A stretch of 20,677 bases of DNA from an uncultured Coprococcus sp. (GCA_900767685.1 CAAGAB010000014.1:1-20677), one strand, 5' to 3'; positions 8,267 through 17,444 are shown, counted from the first letter of the stretch. The notes: generated by a model from the letters alone, not told the origin. Made by a program: numbers and translations.

Positions 8267-11200
8267 GTGTTTAAGAATAAAAAGATAGTCTTATCATCTA
8301 TAGCTATTATATTCGCACTTGTAGTCAGCTCTATATTTGTGAATTATACACTGGCTAATTCCGATTCTCAGGCTTCTGTGAGCGATGCAACTGGAAGTGG
8401 CACCACGACAGGACTGACAGGTCTCTCCAATATCGATCTGGCAATAGAGAATTCAAATAATGCCGGAAAGAAGGCAACGGGTGAGGATAAGTATCGAATC
8501 GTCCAGATAGTTTCTGATGACTATGCAGCGAATGCGGCCATGGATACACAGCTGAAGGAGACAGTATCTGACGCTAAGTTCACAGGTGACGCAAAGAAGC
8601 TCACAGGATATGAGTCTACAACTTATCTGTGGAGATACGTATACGCAGGTGAGTATTTCAGACTTGCAGTGTTCAATGGTTATAAGACTATTACAGATAA
8701 CATGGCTGAAGGGGCTGTCACCCTTACGACATGTACGGTTAGTGAACTTAACAAGATGGACAAAAATGCTCAGGGAATCCTCAATCAGGCAGACTTCATA
8801 TACATATGGGCAAATGGTGCCAGTGATTATGCAAGCAAGAGCAATGATTTGAGTGAGGAGCTGTATAACTGGCTGGATTCATATGCAACTGCAAATTCAC
8901 ATCCGATAGCTATGTGTACGGGTACTCTGTGTACAAGTGAGCCTGGCAATATATCAGGAAACAATGACGATTTCAGAATGGGAGCTCTGGCATATAAGCT
9001 CATTACAAAGGGTGCGGTTGCAAGATATGATAATGTACTTGTAACTGATGCAGATTTCTTCAAGACACTTTACGAAGAAGCAGATGATAACAATGAGCAT
9101 ACTCCGGATATAGAGAAGACAACGTATACCATCTCAGATTTTATACTGAAAGCTGAGAGAACAGCAAGTCAGGGTGGTAGTGATTACCTTAATTTTGGTA
9201 CATACTATAAGTGGTATGATGGTGTATCGATCACAGACTTCCTGGATGGTAATATTCCGGATAATATCACAGATTCTACATATGATAAGGCGGGATCAAG
9301 ATCAGGTCTTACCGGTGATAGAAAAGAGTGGAATTTTGACAATGCAAAGGTTCTTATCATATCAGAGGATGGTGCAAACAGTGCCATGTTCACTGAGATG
9401 AAGGAGAAGAACAGCGGTAACAGTGCTGAATCAGCAGCTTCTGACTACAAATTTGATAAGAAGACACAGACATGGAAGTCGGTTGAGAAGGCACCTAACA
9501 GTGAGCTTACCGGACATATGTATGCAAATGGTACATCGGCCAGTGGAACAGGTATTTCAAAGTATGTGCCAAGTGGTGCAGATATATATGTATTGGACAG
9601 TGCTAATATAGTGGATGCACTTACAAATGGTGGTGTTCCATACAGCAATATGGCACTTTCAAATTCAGCATATATGGATGTCAAGACAAAGACGGTAAGT
9701 GGTACAGTGAGACTTACGGATATGGCGGTTGATGATGATCATGCGCTTGCTGTTGAAGATGTGAACCTGAGTGCTTATCTTGTGGTAGACAACGGTTCAG
9801 AGCTTCATCTTGCAGGAACATCTGCAGATGAAATGATGATGTGTCCACTTACAAAACAGGAACAACCAAAGCTTGACACAAATGGTGATGAACTCACGGA
9901 TGACGATGGCAATACCATTATGGAAACAGTTTATACATATAGTTTTCCAAAGCTTGATCCATCGTATAATTATAAAGTTGTCATTGGCGGAGATGATGGT
10001 TTCAGTGCAGATGACTATACAGTAGGTATGGCACAGGCAGGAGAAGATTCATCAAATGGCGGTACTCAGGATAATGCAGATGCAGATAATGTATATGATT
10101 TTATCATCAAGGCTGCAGAAGAGGATAACGTTGATGGTTATACTTTTAGAAAAGATGCAGAGGGAAATGAGGATGCAACAGTAGTTGTTACTCGTGATGA
10201 CTTCAATGCAAGTGTTGACAAGCCTGATCTTGGAGCTGTGTACAAGAGTGATCTTATATACACAGGATTTGATCTTTCTGATGAGAGCAAGATTGCTGAA
10301 TATGTTAAGAGTCAGCATGATGCATATGTGGCTTCGCAGACTGGTCTTGTAAGTGATAATCCCGATAAGGTTGATCTCACACAGTTTGATTTCGTATTTA
10401 TTGATAAGGGTACATATAACAAAGAGATAGGTCAGGATGTATTCAAGGCTCTCACAGGTGGAGTCGAGAGTGGTCAGTATTTCATCGTATCATCTAAGGC
10501 CGGAGACGGTAAAGGCTCAAATACTGGAGATGGTGGCGGAAATGATAAGCCTGGAATCACAGTTATCACAAGCCCTTCAGCAAAGGCTATTGCTGATGTG
10601 ATCAATGCCAGCGTTTACAGGGATGGAGCAGATAACAAGTTCAAGGTTCTTGAGATTCAGCCGGATTATCCAATTGATCTTGAGGTTGCAGCCCTTAATC
10701 AGACAGTAGAGACAGCTTATAAAACGAGAAGCGATGGAACAACACCTATCACAGGTAACTATTATACAGTTCCTTCAGATGTTGTGAGTGGTAAGTCAAA
10801 GGAAGAGCTTTCTGCGAAGACAGAGTATTATGACTTTGATCTCACAAAGGCAAAGATAGCGTATGCTGTAGATGGACTTTCATATGGTGATATAAGTCTT
10901 ACTCAGGTTTCAACTGAGCAGCTCATAGGTATGAAGGAGAATATAGCAGCAACTTATGATCTTGTATATATCGGTGGTGATATAAGTGCAATGGATAGGA
11001 ATCCTGCCGAGATGTATAAGGGACAGAATGATATAGGTAATTCCACACCGGGGTATACATATCAGATATTCCCGACATTTATAATGTATTATCACACCGG
11101 TACACTGAGTCAGTTGATGGCAGCTTCTACATATAGTCCGGATACGGCGCCTATATCAGGAAGCACAGAGATGATGGCTACGCCATGCATCGGTAACAAA

Positions 11201-14200
11201 TATTACAAAACTACATATCTTGCAGAAAACGGTAATGACCTGACAAAGACCAAGTATGATGAACTTATATCATATATGGCATCAGGAAAACCGGTTATGG
11301 TAAGTGATGAGCTTACAAGTGTATATGAGAATATGCAGGGTACAAATGCAGATGGACAGGGATTGTCAGAAGCTGAGCTCCTTCAGGGATATTGGTATAA
11401 GAATGGCAATCTGGAGAGAACGAATTATTACCTTGATCCATCATCAAGAATGTACAGTCTGGTAGGCAGCCTGTATACAAGACATAACAGCCAGAGCGGT
11501 TCTAATGTACTGTGGGGCTTCAATAGTAAGTCTACTCAGTATATATCAGACAAGGATGGAAAGTATGGCAACAGTCTTTGGACAATGTACGTTCCGGCAG
11601 ACAGCCAGAATGGAAGTGGTATACAGGATCTACTTGACAGCGATGCGCAGAAGAAAGCTTGGTATAAGGGAACCTCAGATGGTACAATATATTATAACTA
11701 CAAGCTAGTGTGGGATGATGTGACATGTGCTTCGGTTAACAGACTTGTGACAGGAAGTGCACATAGGACCAGACTTACGGTTACTGAGAAACCTGTTACA
11801 TATCAGCAGGGAATAGAGACGACATATATTAAGTCGAATAGGATGCCGTTTACTTTCAGAGTCGATGGAGATGATGCATCTTACAACTATAAGCTTTTCG
11901 TTGATGTCGATAAGAACACCAAATTCGAGAGTAGTGGTAAGGATATATGCCTTTCTAGTTCTTTACAAAACGGTGTAGACAAGTCTGTTACAGTTACACT
12001 TGATACGGAATTCTTCGGATCTGCTGCATGGTATCTTGAGATAACAAATACTAGTGGAGACGTGATTGCAACTGCGAACGGACTTAGCAAGATAGTCAAT
12101 AATAAGACGGAGCTTGCAAAGAATGAGATCAATGTACTTCAGGTTCAGACTATGGCAGAGGGACAGGGCGCTACATCATGGGGGGCTACAGATACTCTGT
12201 ATTTCGATATTGAGTCACAGACAGCGCATAAGATAGCAAAGTATAATGTATTTGCAAATATGGTGGAACTTGACAATGCGTCAACGACACAGTACGAAGT
12301 GCTTGGACGTCATGAGAACAGGTTCGGTATATACGAGTTTGATACAGATACAGATGCAGATGATTACTATTCAAATCTTGCAGATGAGATAAGTGATGAT
12401 TATGACATTAATCTTGATCTTGTTGTTGCGTCGAAAGATAAGGCAGAGTTTACTACTGGTGATGGAAAACAGACAAGTTATGCTTGTCTTGATACAATGG
12501 TAGAGGAAGCTGAGATACTTGCAAATGGTGGTAAAGTTGATAACATGAGTCAGGAGGATTATGCAAATCAGGCTACAGTAGCTCTTGCAGCATATACAAA
12601 GGCTACATCTGATGTTGTAGCTCCAAAGAAGGCTCTCGACACTTACCTTACAAATGCGATAGCATATATGAATGGTACGTATACAGGTTCTATCAATTAT
12701 CAAGAGGAATTCCTTAAGAATTTCAAGACCAGCACAGATGAGACAAAGCAGGTACTCCAGTATATTATGGATACAGGTGATTACTACATTATATTCTGGC
12801 CTAAGTACAATACCATGAATCACTGTGAGGCAGCATTTAAGAATCACAAGATGTCCAATGATTATGGCGATAGATTCAAGACGTTGTATGAGAAATATGT
12901 AGAAGTAAAGGATAAAGAAATTGAGGCAAAGGAGAAGTATAATACATATCTTAGAAGATCATATGGTAAGGACTTCATGAAGAAGATGTATTCAATACTT
13001 GTACTTGGACCTTCAGATTCATTTGGTGGATTTAAGGTTGATTTCCAGAAGGCTACATGTCAGTACATACTGGATTATGTATCATATGGAGGAGATCTCT
13101 TCTTCTTCCATGATTCAATGTCACCTTATGCAAATGCTGGTGCGGTTAATCTTACAAGATCACTGTTGTCAGTTGTTGGAATGAATAGATTCCATGTTGA
13201 TATAACAAATGATGTGGTATCATATTCAAAGCCTATATCTCTTGGAGAATATACGGTTAAAAATGTTGCATATAGTAAAGCTTCAGTTAACACAAGTACA
13301 TTGGATGTTACATATACGCCAGATGGCACTGTTGATGATGTCACTTATACATCTCCAGATACAAGCCTTTACTATATGACACCATATGTTAATAACTCTG
13401 CGGCGGGTGAAGGCTTACTTAACAGTATGAATTCAAATATTATGGATATATTCGTAAAGAAGAATGCGTACTGGCAGCCATACCTCGGTAAAGAGAAGAA
13501 TTTATTTATAAGCCCTGTTGCTATGACAGCACTTTATTACAATGGTAATATGGCTGGAGCAACGACAACTCTTCCATATGTATATGCTCAGGAGTCATTC
13601 AAGGCAGCTACGGCATGGTCACAGGCTTCAAATCAGGATCAGTCAGCATGTGCTGAGACGGTAAAAGCTACACAGCTTAACTCAGGTCTTGTAACGTTGT
13701 ATCCATACAATATCAGTTCTTCACTGAATATTTCTGGTACACATCAGCAGGCTTATGCACTTGATCTTGAAAGCAATAATATAACTGTTTGGTATACACT
13801 TGCAGGTTCTAACAACTCATCTAACAGTAAGATGCGTTCATCAAAGTATGCAGCTGATCCTGGTGATGCTATGGAAGCTTATTACATCTACACTACAGCC
13901 TATGGCAGTGGTGCAATCACGTATTGTGGATCAGGACATTCATCAGTAACTGGTCGACGTACAAGAAACAATGATGAGAGAAAGCTCTTTATCAACGTTA
14001 TTGTAAACAGCGCTACAGCAGTACCTGATATGCCTACGATCAAGTGTTATGATCCAGTAACGACTTGGGAAGATAAGGATGAGCTCACAAAGGATGAGGA
14101 GATTCTTGCAACATCAGGCAGAACAGTATACAACAGAGTTGTAGATGCGAAGACAGATGCACCTACATTCGATTACAAGATTGGTATTCCTGAGAATACA

Positions 14201-14617
14201 AAGATTACAAAGGTTAACATCTTCTATGATCTGAATCTCGATGAGGAATCTCTTAAGACAGAGAAACCTAGTATGCCGGTATATGAAGAGAACGTGGATA
14301 AGATGATTCTCTCATACGACGAAATAGGTGGAAAGAAAGTTAGAGAGATTTCAAAGCAGATTACAGATGCACTCAGAGATGGTGAAACTAGAGGAAATCT
14401 CACTGTAAATCTCAAGCCAAACGATACATACTTTGCAGCTTATGATGGAACACATACATACATTGTTGTTCAGGTAGAGTATCAGGGAATGAAAGCTCCA
14501 GTATACACAATCATAAGAGTAAAGGCATCAGATCCTCTGTTTGATCTGACAGATAATACGATCGATGTTCCAGCATATGATGATTTCATAGCTGAGAAGA
14601 AGAGGGTATTCGCATAA
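8267..14617 (+). CDS. Giant secreted protein (2116 aa), last gene of the pilus operon; putative pilus-tip or pilus-dependent surface protein
   Basis: The product starts with a signal peptide (Lys-rich tip, then IVLSSIAIIFALVVSSIF, likely cut near residue 30). I see no other membrane segment, no LPXTG motif and no repeat of a known cell-wall-binding kind, so it should be exported and held by something else. It resembles the Lachnospiraceae proteins annotated as DUF5057; that family call is from memory and not certain. Inside, similar blocks recur: KYRIVQIVSDD (about 75), NAKVLIISEDG (about 358), KFKVLEIQPDYP (about 790), INVLQVQ (about 1287) and YSILVLGPSD (about 1573). Several are followed by a second strand such as ADFIYIW, FDFVFIDKG or YDLVYIGGD and by a helix-strand like SYMASGKPVMVSDE or YVSYGGDLFFFHDS. 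This suggests several Rossmann-like, glutamine-amidotransferase-like folds. A Gly/Asn/Asp linker lies near 750. It is 17 nt after the PilW-like gene and directly before the operon terminator, the slot of PilY1 in proteobacteria. Function is unknown. Confidence 0.85.
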   Translation: MFKNKKIVLSSIAIIFALVVSSIFVNYTLANSDSQASVSDATGSGTTTGLTGLSNIDLAIENSNNAGKKATGEDKYRIVQIVSDDYAANAAMDTQLKETVSDAKFTGDAKKLTGYESTTYLWRYVYAGEYFRLAVFNGYKTITDNMAEGAVTLTTCTVSELNKMDKNAQGILNQADFIYIWANGASDYASKSNDLSEELYNWLDSYATANSHPIAMCTGTLCTSEPGNISGNNDDFRMGALAYKLITKGAVARYDNVLVTDADFFKTLYEEADDNNEHTPDIEKTTYTISDFILKAERTASQGGSDYLNFGTYYKWYDGVSITDFLDGNIPDNITDSTYDKAGSRSGLTGDRKEWNFDNAKVLIISEDGANSAMFTEMKEKNSGNSAESAASDYKFDKKTQTWKSVEKAPNSELTGHMYANGTSASGTGISKYVPSGADIYVLDSANIVDALTNGGVPYSNMALSNSAYMDVKTKTVSGTVRLTDMAVDDDHALAVEDVNLSAYLVVDNGSELHLAGTSADEMMMCPLTKQEQPKLDTNGDELTDDDGNTIMETVYTYSFPKLDPSYNYKVVIGGDDGFSADDYTVGMAQAGEDSSNGGTQDNADADNVYDFIIKAAEEDNVDGYTFRKDAEGNEDATVVVTRDDFNASVDKPDLGAVYKSDLIYTGFDLSDESKIAEYVKSQHDAYVASQTGLVSDNPDKVDLTQFDFVFIDKGTYNKEIGQDVFKALTGGVESGQYFIVSSKAGDGKGSNTGDGGGNDKPGITVITSPSAKAIADVINASVYRDGADNKFKVLEIQPDYPIDLEVAALNQTVETAYKTRSDGTTPITGNYYTVPSDVVSGKSKEELSAKTEYYDFDLTKAKIAYAVDGLSYGDISLTQVSTEQLIGMKENIAATYDLVYIGGDISAMDRNPAEMYKGQNDIGNSTPGYTYQIFPTFIMYYHTGTLSQLMAASTYSPDTAPISGSTEMMATPCIGNKYYKTTYLAENGNDLTKTKYDELISYMASGKPVMVSDELTSVYENMQGTNADGQGLSEAELLQGYWYKNGNLERTNYYLDPSSRMYSLVGSLYTRHNSQSGSNVLWGFNSKSTQYISDKDGKYGNSLWTMYVPADSQNGSGIQDLLDSDAQKKAWYKGTSDGTIYYNYKLVWDDVTCASVNRLVTGSAHRTRLTVTEKPVTYQQGIETTYIKSNRMPFTFRVDGDDASYNYKLFVDVDKNTKFESSGKDICLSSSLQNGVDKSVTVTLDTEFFGSAAWYLEITNTSGDVIATANGLSKIVNNKTELAKNEINVLQVQTMAEGQGATSWGATDTLYFDIESQTAHKIAKYNVFANMVELDNASTTQYEVLGRHENRFGIYEFDTDTDADDYYSNLADEISDDYDINLDLVVASKDKAEFTTGDGKQTSYACLDTMVEEAEILANGGKVDNMSQEDYANQATVALAAYTKATSDVVAPKKALDTYLTNAIAYMNGTYTGSINYQEEFLKNFKTSTDETKQVLQYIMDTGDYYIIFWPKYNTMNHCEAAFKNHKMSNDYGDRFKTLYEKYVEVKDKEIEAKEKYNTYLRRSYGKDFMKKMYSILVLGPSDSFGGFKVDFQKATCQYILDYVSYGGDLFFFHDSMSPYANAGAVNLTRSLLSVVGMNRFHVDITNDVVSYSKPISLGEYTVKNVAYSKASVNTSTLDVTYTPDGTVDDVTYTSPDTSLYYMTPYVNNSAAGEGLLNSMNSNIMDIFVKKNAYWQPYLGKEKNLFISPVAMTALYYNGNMAGATTTLPYVYAQESFKAATAWSQASNQDQSACAETVKATQLNSGLVTLYPYNISSSLNISGTHQQAYALDLESNNITVWYTLAGSNNSSNSKMRSSKYAADPGDAMEAYYIYTTAYGSGAITYCGSGHSSVTGRRTRNNDERKLFINVIVNSATAVPDMPTIKCYDPVTTWEDKDELTKDEEILATSGRTVYNRVVDAKTDAPTFDYKIGIPENTKITKVNIFYDLNLDEESLKTEKPSMPVYEENVDKMILSYDEIGGKKVREISKQITDALRDGETRGNLTVNLKPNDTYFAAYDGTHTYIVVQVEYQGMKAPVYTIIRVKASDPLFDLTDNTIDVPAYDDFIAEKKRVFA

Positions 14618-14662
14618 ATCGCGGAGAAACTAATTCTTAATCGCAAATAACTAAAAAAATTG

Positions 14663-14691
14663 GAAGCCGGGTATATTGCCCGGCTTCTTTT
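14663..14691 (+). terminator. Intrinsic terminator of the pilus operon
   Basis: A perfect 9-bp stem (GAAGCCGGG, 14663-14671, with CCCGGCTTC, 14679-14687) and a 7-nt loop are followed by TTTT. An A-rich run (14653-14659) precedes it, so it might also work on the other strand. It lies 46 nt after the stop of the giant protein. Confidence 0.9.
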
Positions 14692-14741
14692 ATGTTATAC
14701 TGTCGGAGTGAAGATGTTATATTGTTGGAGTGCAGATGTTG
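14692..14741 (+). repeat. 22-nt tandem duplication after the terminator
   Basis: Two 22-nt units (14692-14713 and 14714-14735) beginning ATGTTATA and containing GGAGTG differ at three positions; a third copy starts with ATGTT (14736-14740). No gene covers the stretch. Each unit contains GGAGTG, a Shine-Dalgarno-like string, but no open frame of note follows. Confidence 0.75.
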
Positions 14742-14756
14742 AAAAGTTTGCGATAT

Positions 14757-14783
14757 GTTGTAACACATAATATGTGTGACAAC
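14757..14783. promoter_or_regulatory. 27-nt near-perfect dyad upstream of aroE-aroK, possible operator
   Basis: Arms GTTGT-A-ACACATA (14757-14769) and TATGTGT-G-ACAAC (14771-14783) are complementary except for one A/G mismatch, around a single central A. There is no T tract, so it is not a standard terminator. Its place, about 90 nt before the aroE-aroK start, fits an operator bound by a dimeric regulator. I see no convincing promoter elements beside it, and no regulator can be named. Confidence 0.5.
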
Positions 14784-14864
14784 CTTAAAGTATTAGGAAT
14801 GCAGATTCAATAGAATGGAAATTATTATTATTTTTATATAGCTGTGACATGGAAACGGCGGAAT

Positions 14865-14868
14865 GGAG
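14865..14868 (+). promoter_or_regulatory. Ribosome-binding site that decides the aroE-aroK start
   Basis: GGAG sits 6 nt before the ATG at 14875. An earlier in-frame ATG (14863) overlaps this site and has only a weak GGA-type sequence upstream, so the 14875 start (MNIDGKTRLLG) is preferred. Confidence 0.5.
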
Positions 14869-14874
14869 ATTCAG

Positions 14875-16251
14875 ATGAATATAGATGGTAAGACAAGGCT
14901 TTTAGGTTTGCTTGGAGATCCGGTGGAGCACACGATGTCTCCGGTTATACACAACACTCTCAGTGATGTGCTTGGATTTAATGAAGTATATGTTCCTTTT
15001 CACACAACAAGCGAGGGGCTCAAGAATGCTGTAAAAGGTGCATATGATCTGAATATTCTTGGGATGAATGCCACGGTACCTCACAAGAATGCGGTTATGG
15101 ATATGTTGGTCGATATCGATGCAGGAGCAAAAGCTATCGGCGCAGTGAATACTCTGGTTCGGGTAGAGGGAGGTTACAAAGGATACAACACCGATATGAT
15201 GGGGCTTTCGAGGGAACTTGATGTGTATGGCATATCCCTGAAAGAAAGAAATGCGGTTATCCTTGGAGCTGGTGGTGCTGCGAGGGCTGTAGCATATATG
15301 TGTGCAGCGAAGGGGTGCAAGAAAGTATTCATACTTAACAGGACATTACAGAAGGCAGAAAGTATTGCATCTGATATGAACAGATATTTTAAAAAAGATA
15401 TATTCCTGCCTGTATTACTTGCGGATTATGAAAAGCTATATGATGAATATAATGATGAGAAGTTTGTAGTGTTCCAGTCTACATCCATAGGTCTTGCACC
15501 ACATAATGAGGATGTGGTTATTGACGACTCAAGATTTTACGAGTTGATAGATGTTGGAATCGATCTGATCTATAATCCATTTGAGACGAAGTTTATGAGA
15601 CTGTGTCGTGAGAATGGAGCAAAGGCTTACAATGGACTCAGGATGCTTCTCTATCAGGGGATAATAGCATATGAATTATGGAATAATATTCCAGTCGCCG
15701 AGGATGTGGCAGATATCGTATATAACAAGATGTTGAAATCTGTTAGAAAGAATATAATACTTATTGGATTCATGGGATGCGGCAAGACAACAGTTGGAAC
15801 AGCGGTTGCCGGCAGACTGGGATATAATCTGCTTGATGTGGATTCATATATAGAAAAAGAAGCTGGATGCAGCATAAGCCAGATATTTGCTGACAAGGGA
15901 GAGCAGTATTTCAGAGAGCTGGAGACAGATACATTAAAGAAACTAAATGCATCTATATCTCATACTGTGATCTCAACGGGTGGCGGACTTCCGATGAGAC
16001 CAGAGAATGCCGAGGAGCTCAGAAAACTGGGAACGGTCATTTATCTGGACGTACAGCCGGAGGAAGTGATTCGCAGACTTTCTGGCGATACATCAAGACC
16101 ATTGCTTCAGGGTGATGATGTAGAAAGAAAAGTCAACAGGCTTATGGATGAGAGAAGACCGGTGTATGAGTCCGAAGCAGATTGCGTGATCCCTGTAACA
16201 GGAAGAGATGTGGAAGAGATAGTTGACGAATTAGTTAGTATCGTAGAATGA
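14875..16251 (+). CDS. aroE-aroK: Bifunctional shikimate dehydrogenase / shikimate kinase (AroE-AroK fusion)
   Basis: 458 residues from the chosen ATG (462 from 14863). The first 285 or so residues are AroE, the NADPH-dependent reduction of 3-dehydroshikimate to shikimate: shikimate-binding HTMSP (about 20), NATVPHK with the catalytic lysine (about 70), GYNTD (about 105), the dinucleotide loop GAGGAARA (about 131), NRT for NADP phosphate (about 154) and the closing YNGLRMLLYQG. From about residue 295 the chain is AroK, which phosphorylates shikimate: Walker A GFMGCGKTTVG (about 300), DVDSYI (about 320), STGGGL (about 367), SRPLL in the lid (about 408) and RRPVYESEAD (about 427). All key residues of both enzymes are visible, so both activities should be intact, covering two consecutive steps to chorismate. 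Separate AroE and AroK proteins are the commoner arrangement. The AroE motif normally written NATPxG reads QSTSIG here. No chorismate gene adjoins it in the window. Confidence 0.95.
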   Translation: MNIDGKTRLLGLLGDPVEHTMSPVIHNTLSDVLGFNEVYVPFHTTSEGLKNAVKGAYDLNILGMNATVPHKNAVMDMLVDIDAGAKAIGAVNTLVRVEGGYKGYNTDMMGLSRELDVYGISLKERNAVILGAGGAARAVAYMCAAKGCKKVFILNRTLQKAESIASDMNRYFKKDIFLPVLLADYEKLYDEYNDEKFVVFQSTSIGLAPHNEDVVIDDSRFYELIDVGIDLIYNPFETKFMRLCRENGAKAYNGLRMLLYQGIIAYELWNNIPVAEDVADIVYNKMLKSVRKNIILIGFMGCGKTTVGTAVAGRLGYNLLDVDSYIEKEAGCSISQIFADKGEQYFRELETDTLKKLNASISHTVISTGGGLPMRPENAEELRKLGTVIYLDVQPEEVIRRLSGDTSRPLLQGDDVERKVNRLMDERRPVYESEADCVIPVTGRDVEEIVDELVSIVE

Positions 16252-16346
16252 GTATTTGATGTGATCAAAGATATAAACAAGCTAAACAAACAAAAGAAAA
16301 CAGGTATGGAAAGCATATATCATATATAGAAGGGAAGATGACATTT

Positions 16347-17444
16347 ATGGAGTCTGAGAGAACAAGGGTAGAACTTGAAAAAGTAATTCATGAATTGGAC
16401 CTTGATGCAATATTGATAACGGACAGATATAACATGAGGTATATCGCTTCATATCGCGGAGAGGGAGTCATATTTTATACAAAAGACGCAAAGTATGTAC
16501 TCACTGATTCCAGGTATACAGAACAGGTGGAGAGAGAATGTGATGGATACGAATGCATAGATATTGCTGGTTTAGGATATGCCGGTAATTTAAATCAATT
16601 GATAACCACAATAAAATGTTCTCCGGAGTATACAGGAAGTAAAGTAAGGGTGGGATTCGAGAATCTCAGTATCTCATACAGTGATTATGATATATATCAG
16701 AATAAACTTGATGAGGTTGAACTTGTAGCTATAGATGGAAGACTCGATTCCATCAGGGAGATAAAGACAGATGATGAGATCGAGAAGCTCCGTGTTGCAG
16801 AGTCCATAGGGGATGCGGCGTTTAAGCACATTCTGGGATTTTTGAAGGAAGGAATAACAGAGAAAGAGGTTGCCCTGGAACTGGAATACTATATGAAAAA
16901 GAATGGCGCTGAGGGCCTGAGCTTTGACACGATAGCTGCTTCGGGAAGGAATTCGTCCATGCCGCACGCTATACCATCAGACAAGAAGCTTGAAGCGGGA
17001 GACTTCCTGACGATGGACTTTGGATGCATATATGATGGGTACTGTTCAGATATGACAAGAACTGTTGCGATAGGATATGCATCGGACAGCATGAGATTGG
17101 TATATGATATAGTTTTAAGGGCTCAACTAGAGTCGATGAAGCATATAAAGGCAGGCGCACTGTGTAACGAAGTGGATGCAGCTGCCAGGAGAGTGATAGC
17201 AGATGCCGGATATGGCAATTGTTTTGGCCATGGACTGGGACATTCTGTAGGATTGTTCATTCACGAGAATCCGAGATTTTCACCGAAATGCAATGCATTA
17301 CTGAAGCCGGGCATGGTCATAACTGTGGAACCGGGAATTTATATTCCGGGTCAGTTTGGTGTCAGGATAGAGGATCTGGTTGTTGTGACAGAGGATGGAT
17401 TTGTAAATCTTGCAAGATCGGAAAAGAGCCTTATCATAGTCTAG
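16347..17444 (+). CDS. pepP: Xaa-Pro aminopeptidase / proline peptidase, M24B family
   Basis: 365 residues. The N-terminal half (about 1-130) is a creatinase-type domain with ITDRYNMRYIASYRG and VLTDSRYTEQVE. The C-terminal half is the pita-bread metallopeptidase. All five di-metal ligands of M24 can be placed: Asp224 (MDFG), Asp235 (SDMTRT), His299 (GHGLGHSVG), Glu331 (VEPGIYIPG) and Glu342 (RIED). It should remove N-terminal residues preceding proline, or split Xaa-Pro dipeptides, in the cytoplasm; no signal peptide is seen. Small size fits the Firmicutes YqhT/PepQ-like proteins, so prolidase is the main alternative to aminopeptidase P. An ATG at 16338 adds three residues but lies too close to the AAGGGA at 16330-16335; the ATG at 16347 is 11 nt away. 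M24B peptidases next to efp are a known Firmicutes pattern, perhaps tied to proline-rich protein turnover. Confidence 0.92.
   Translation: MESERTRVELEKVIHELDLDAILITDRYNMRYIASYRGEGVIFYTKDAKYVLTDSRYTEQVERECDGYECIDIAGLGYAGNLNQLITTIKCSPEYTGSKVRVGFENLSISYSDYDIYQNKLDEVELVAIDGRLDSIREIKTDDEIEKLRVAESIGDAAFKHILGFLKEGITEKEVALELEYYMKKNGAEGLSFDTIAASGRNSSMPHAIPSDKKLEAGDFLTMDFGCIYDGYCSDMTRTVAIGYASDSMRLVYDIVLRAQLESMKHIKAGALCNEVDAAARRVIADAGYGNCFGHGLGHSVGLFIHENPRFSPKCNALLKPGMVITVEPGIYIPGQFGVRIEDLVVVTEDGFVNLARSEKSLIIV

Noticed and set aside
10052..10318. Minus-strand open frames inside the giant gene (also 12371-12847 and others)
   Set aside because: They lie wholly within a strongly coded + strand gene, lack ribosome-binding sites and have Cys/Ile/Tyr-rich compositions typical of antisense shadows.
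12343..12365. GATACAGATGCAGATGA-type microsatellite in the giant gene
   Set aside because: It encodes a short Asp/Thr/Ala run (DTDTDADD) inside a continuous frame and resembles ordinary acidic loops elsewhere in the protein.
14739..14796. Promoter for aroE-aroK built from TTGAAA or TTGCGA
   Set aside because: No -10 hexamer of reasonable quality lies 16-18 nt downstream of either candidate, so I could not support a specific promoter.
16255..16269. Short dyad TTTGAT-GTG-ATCAAA after aroE-aroK as a terminator
   Set aside because: The stem is only 6 bp, AT-rich, and has no T tract behind it. It is more likely chance or a minor binding site.
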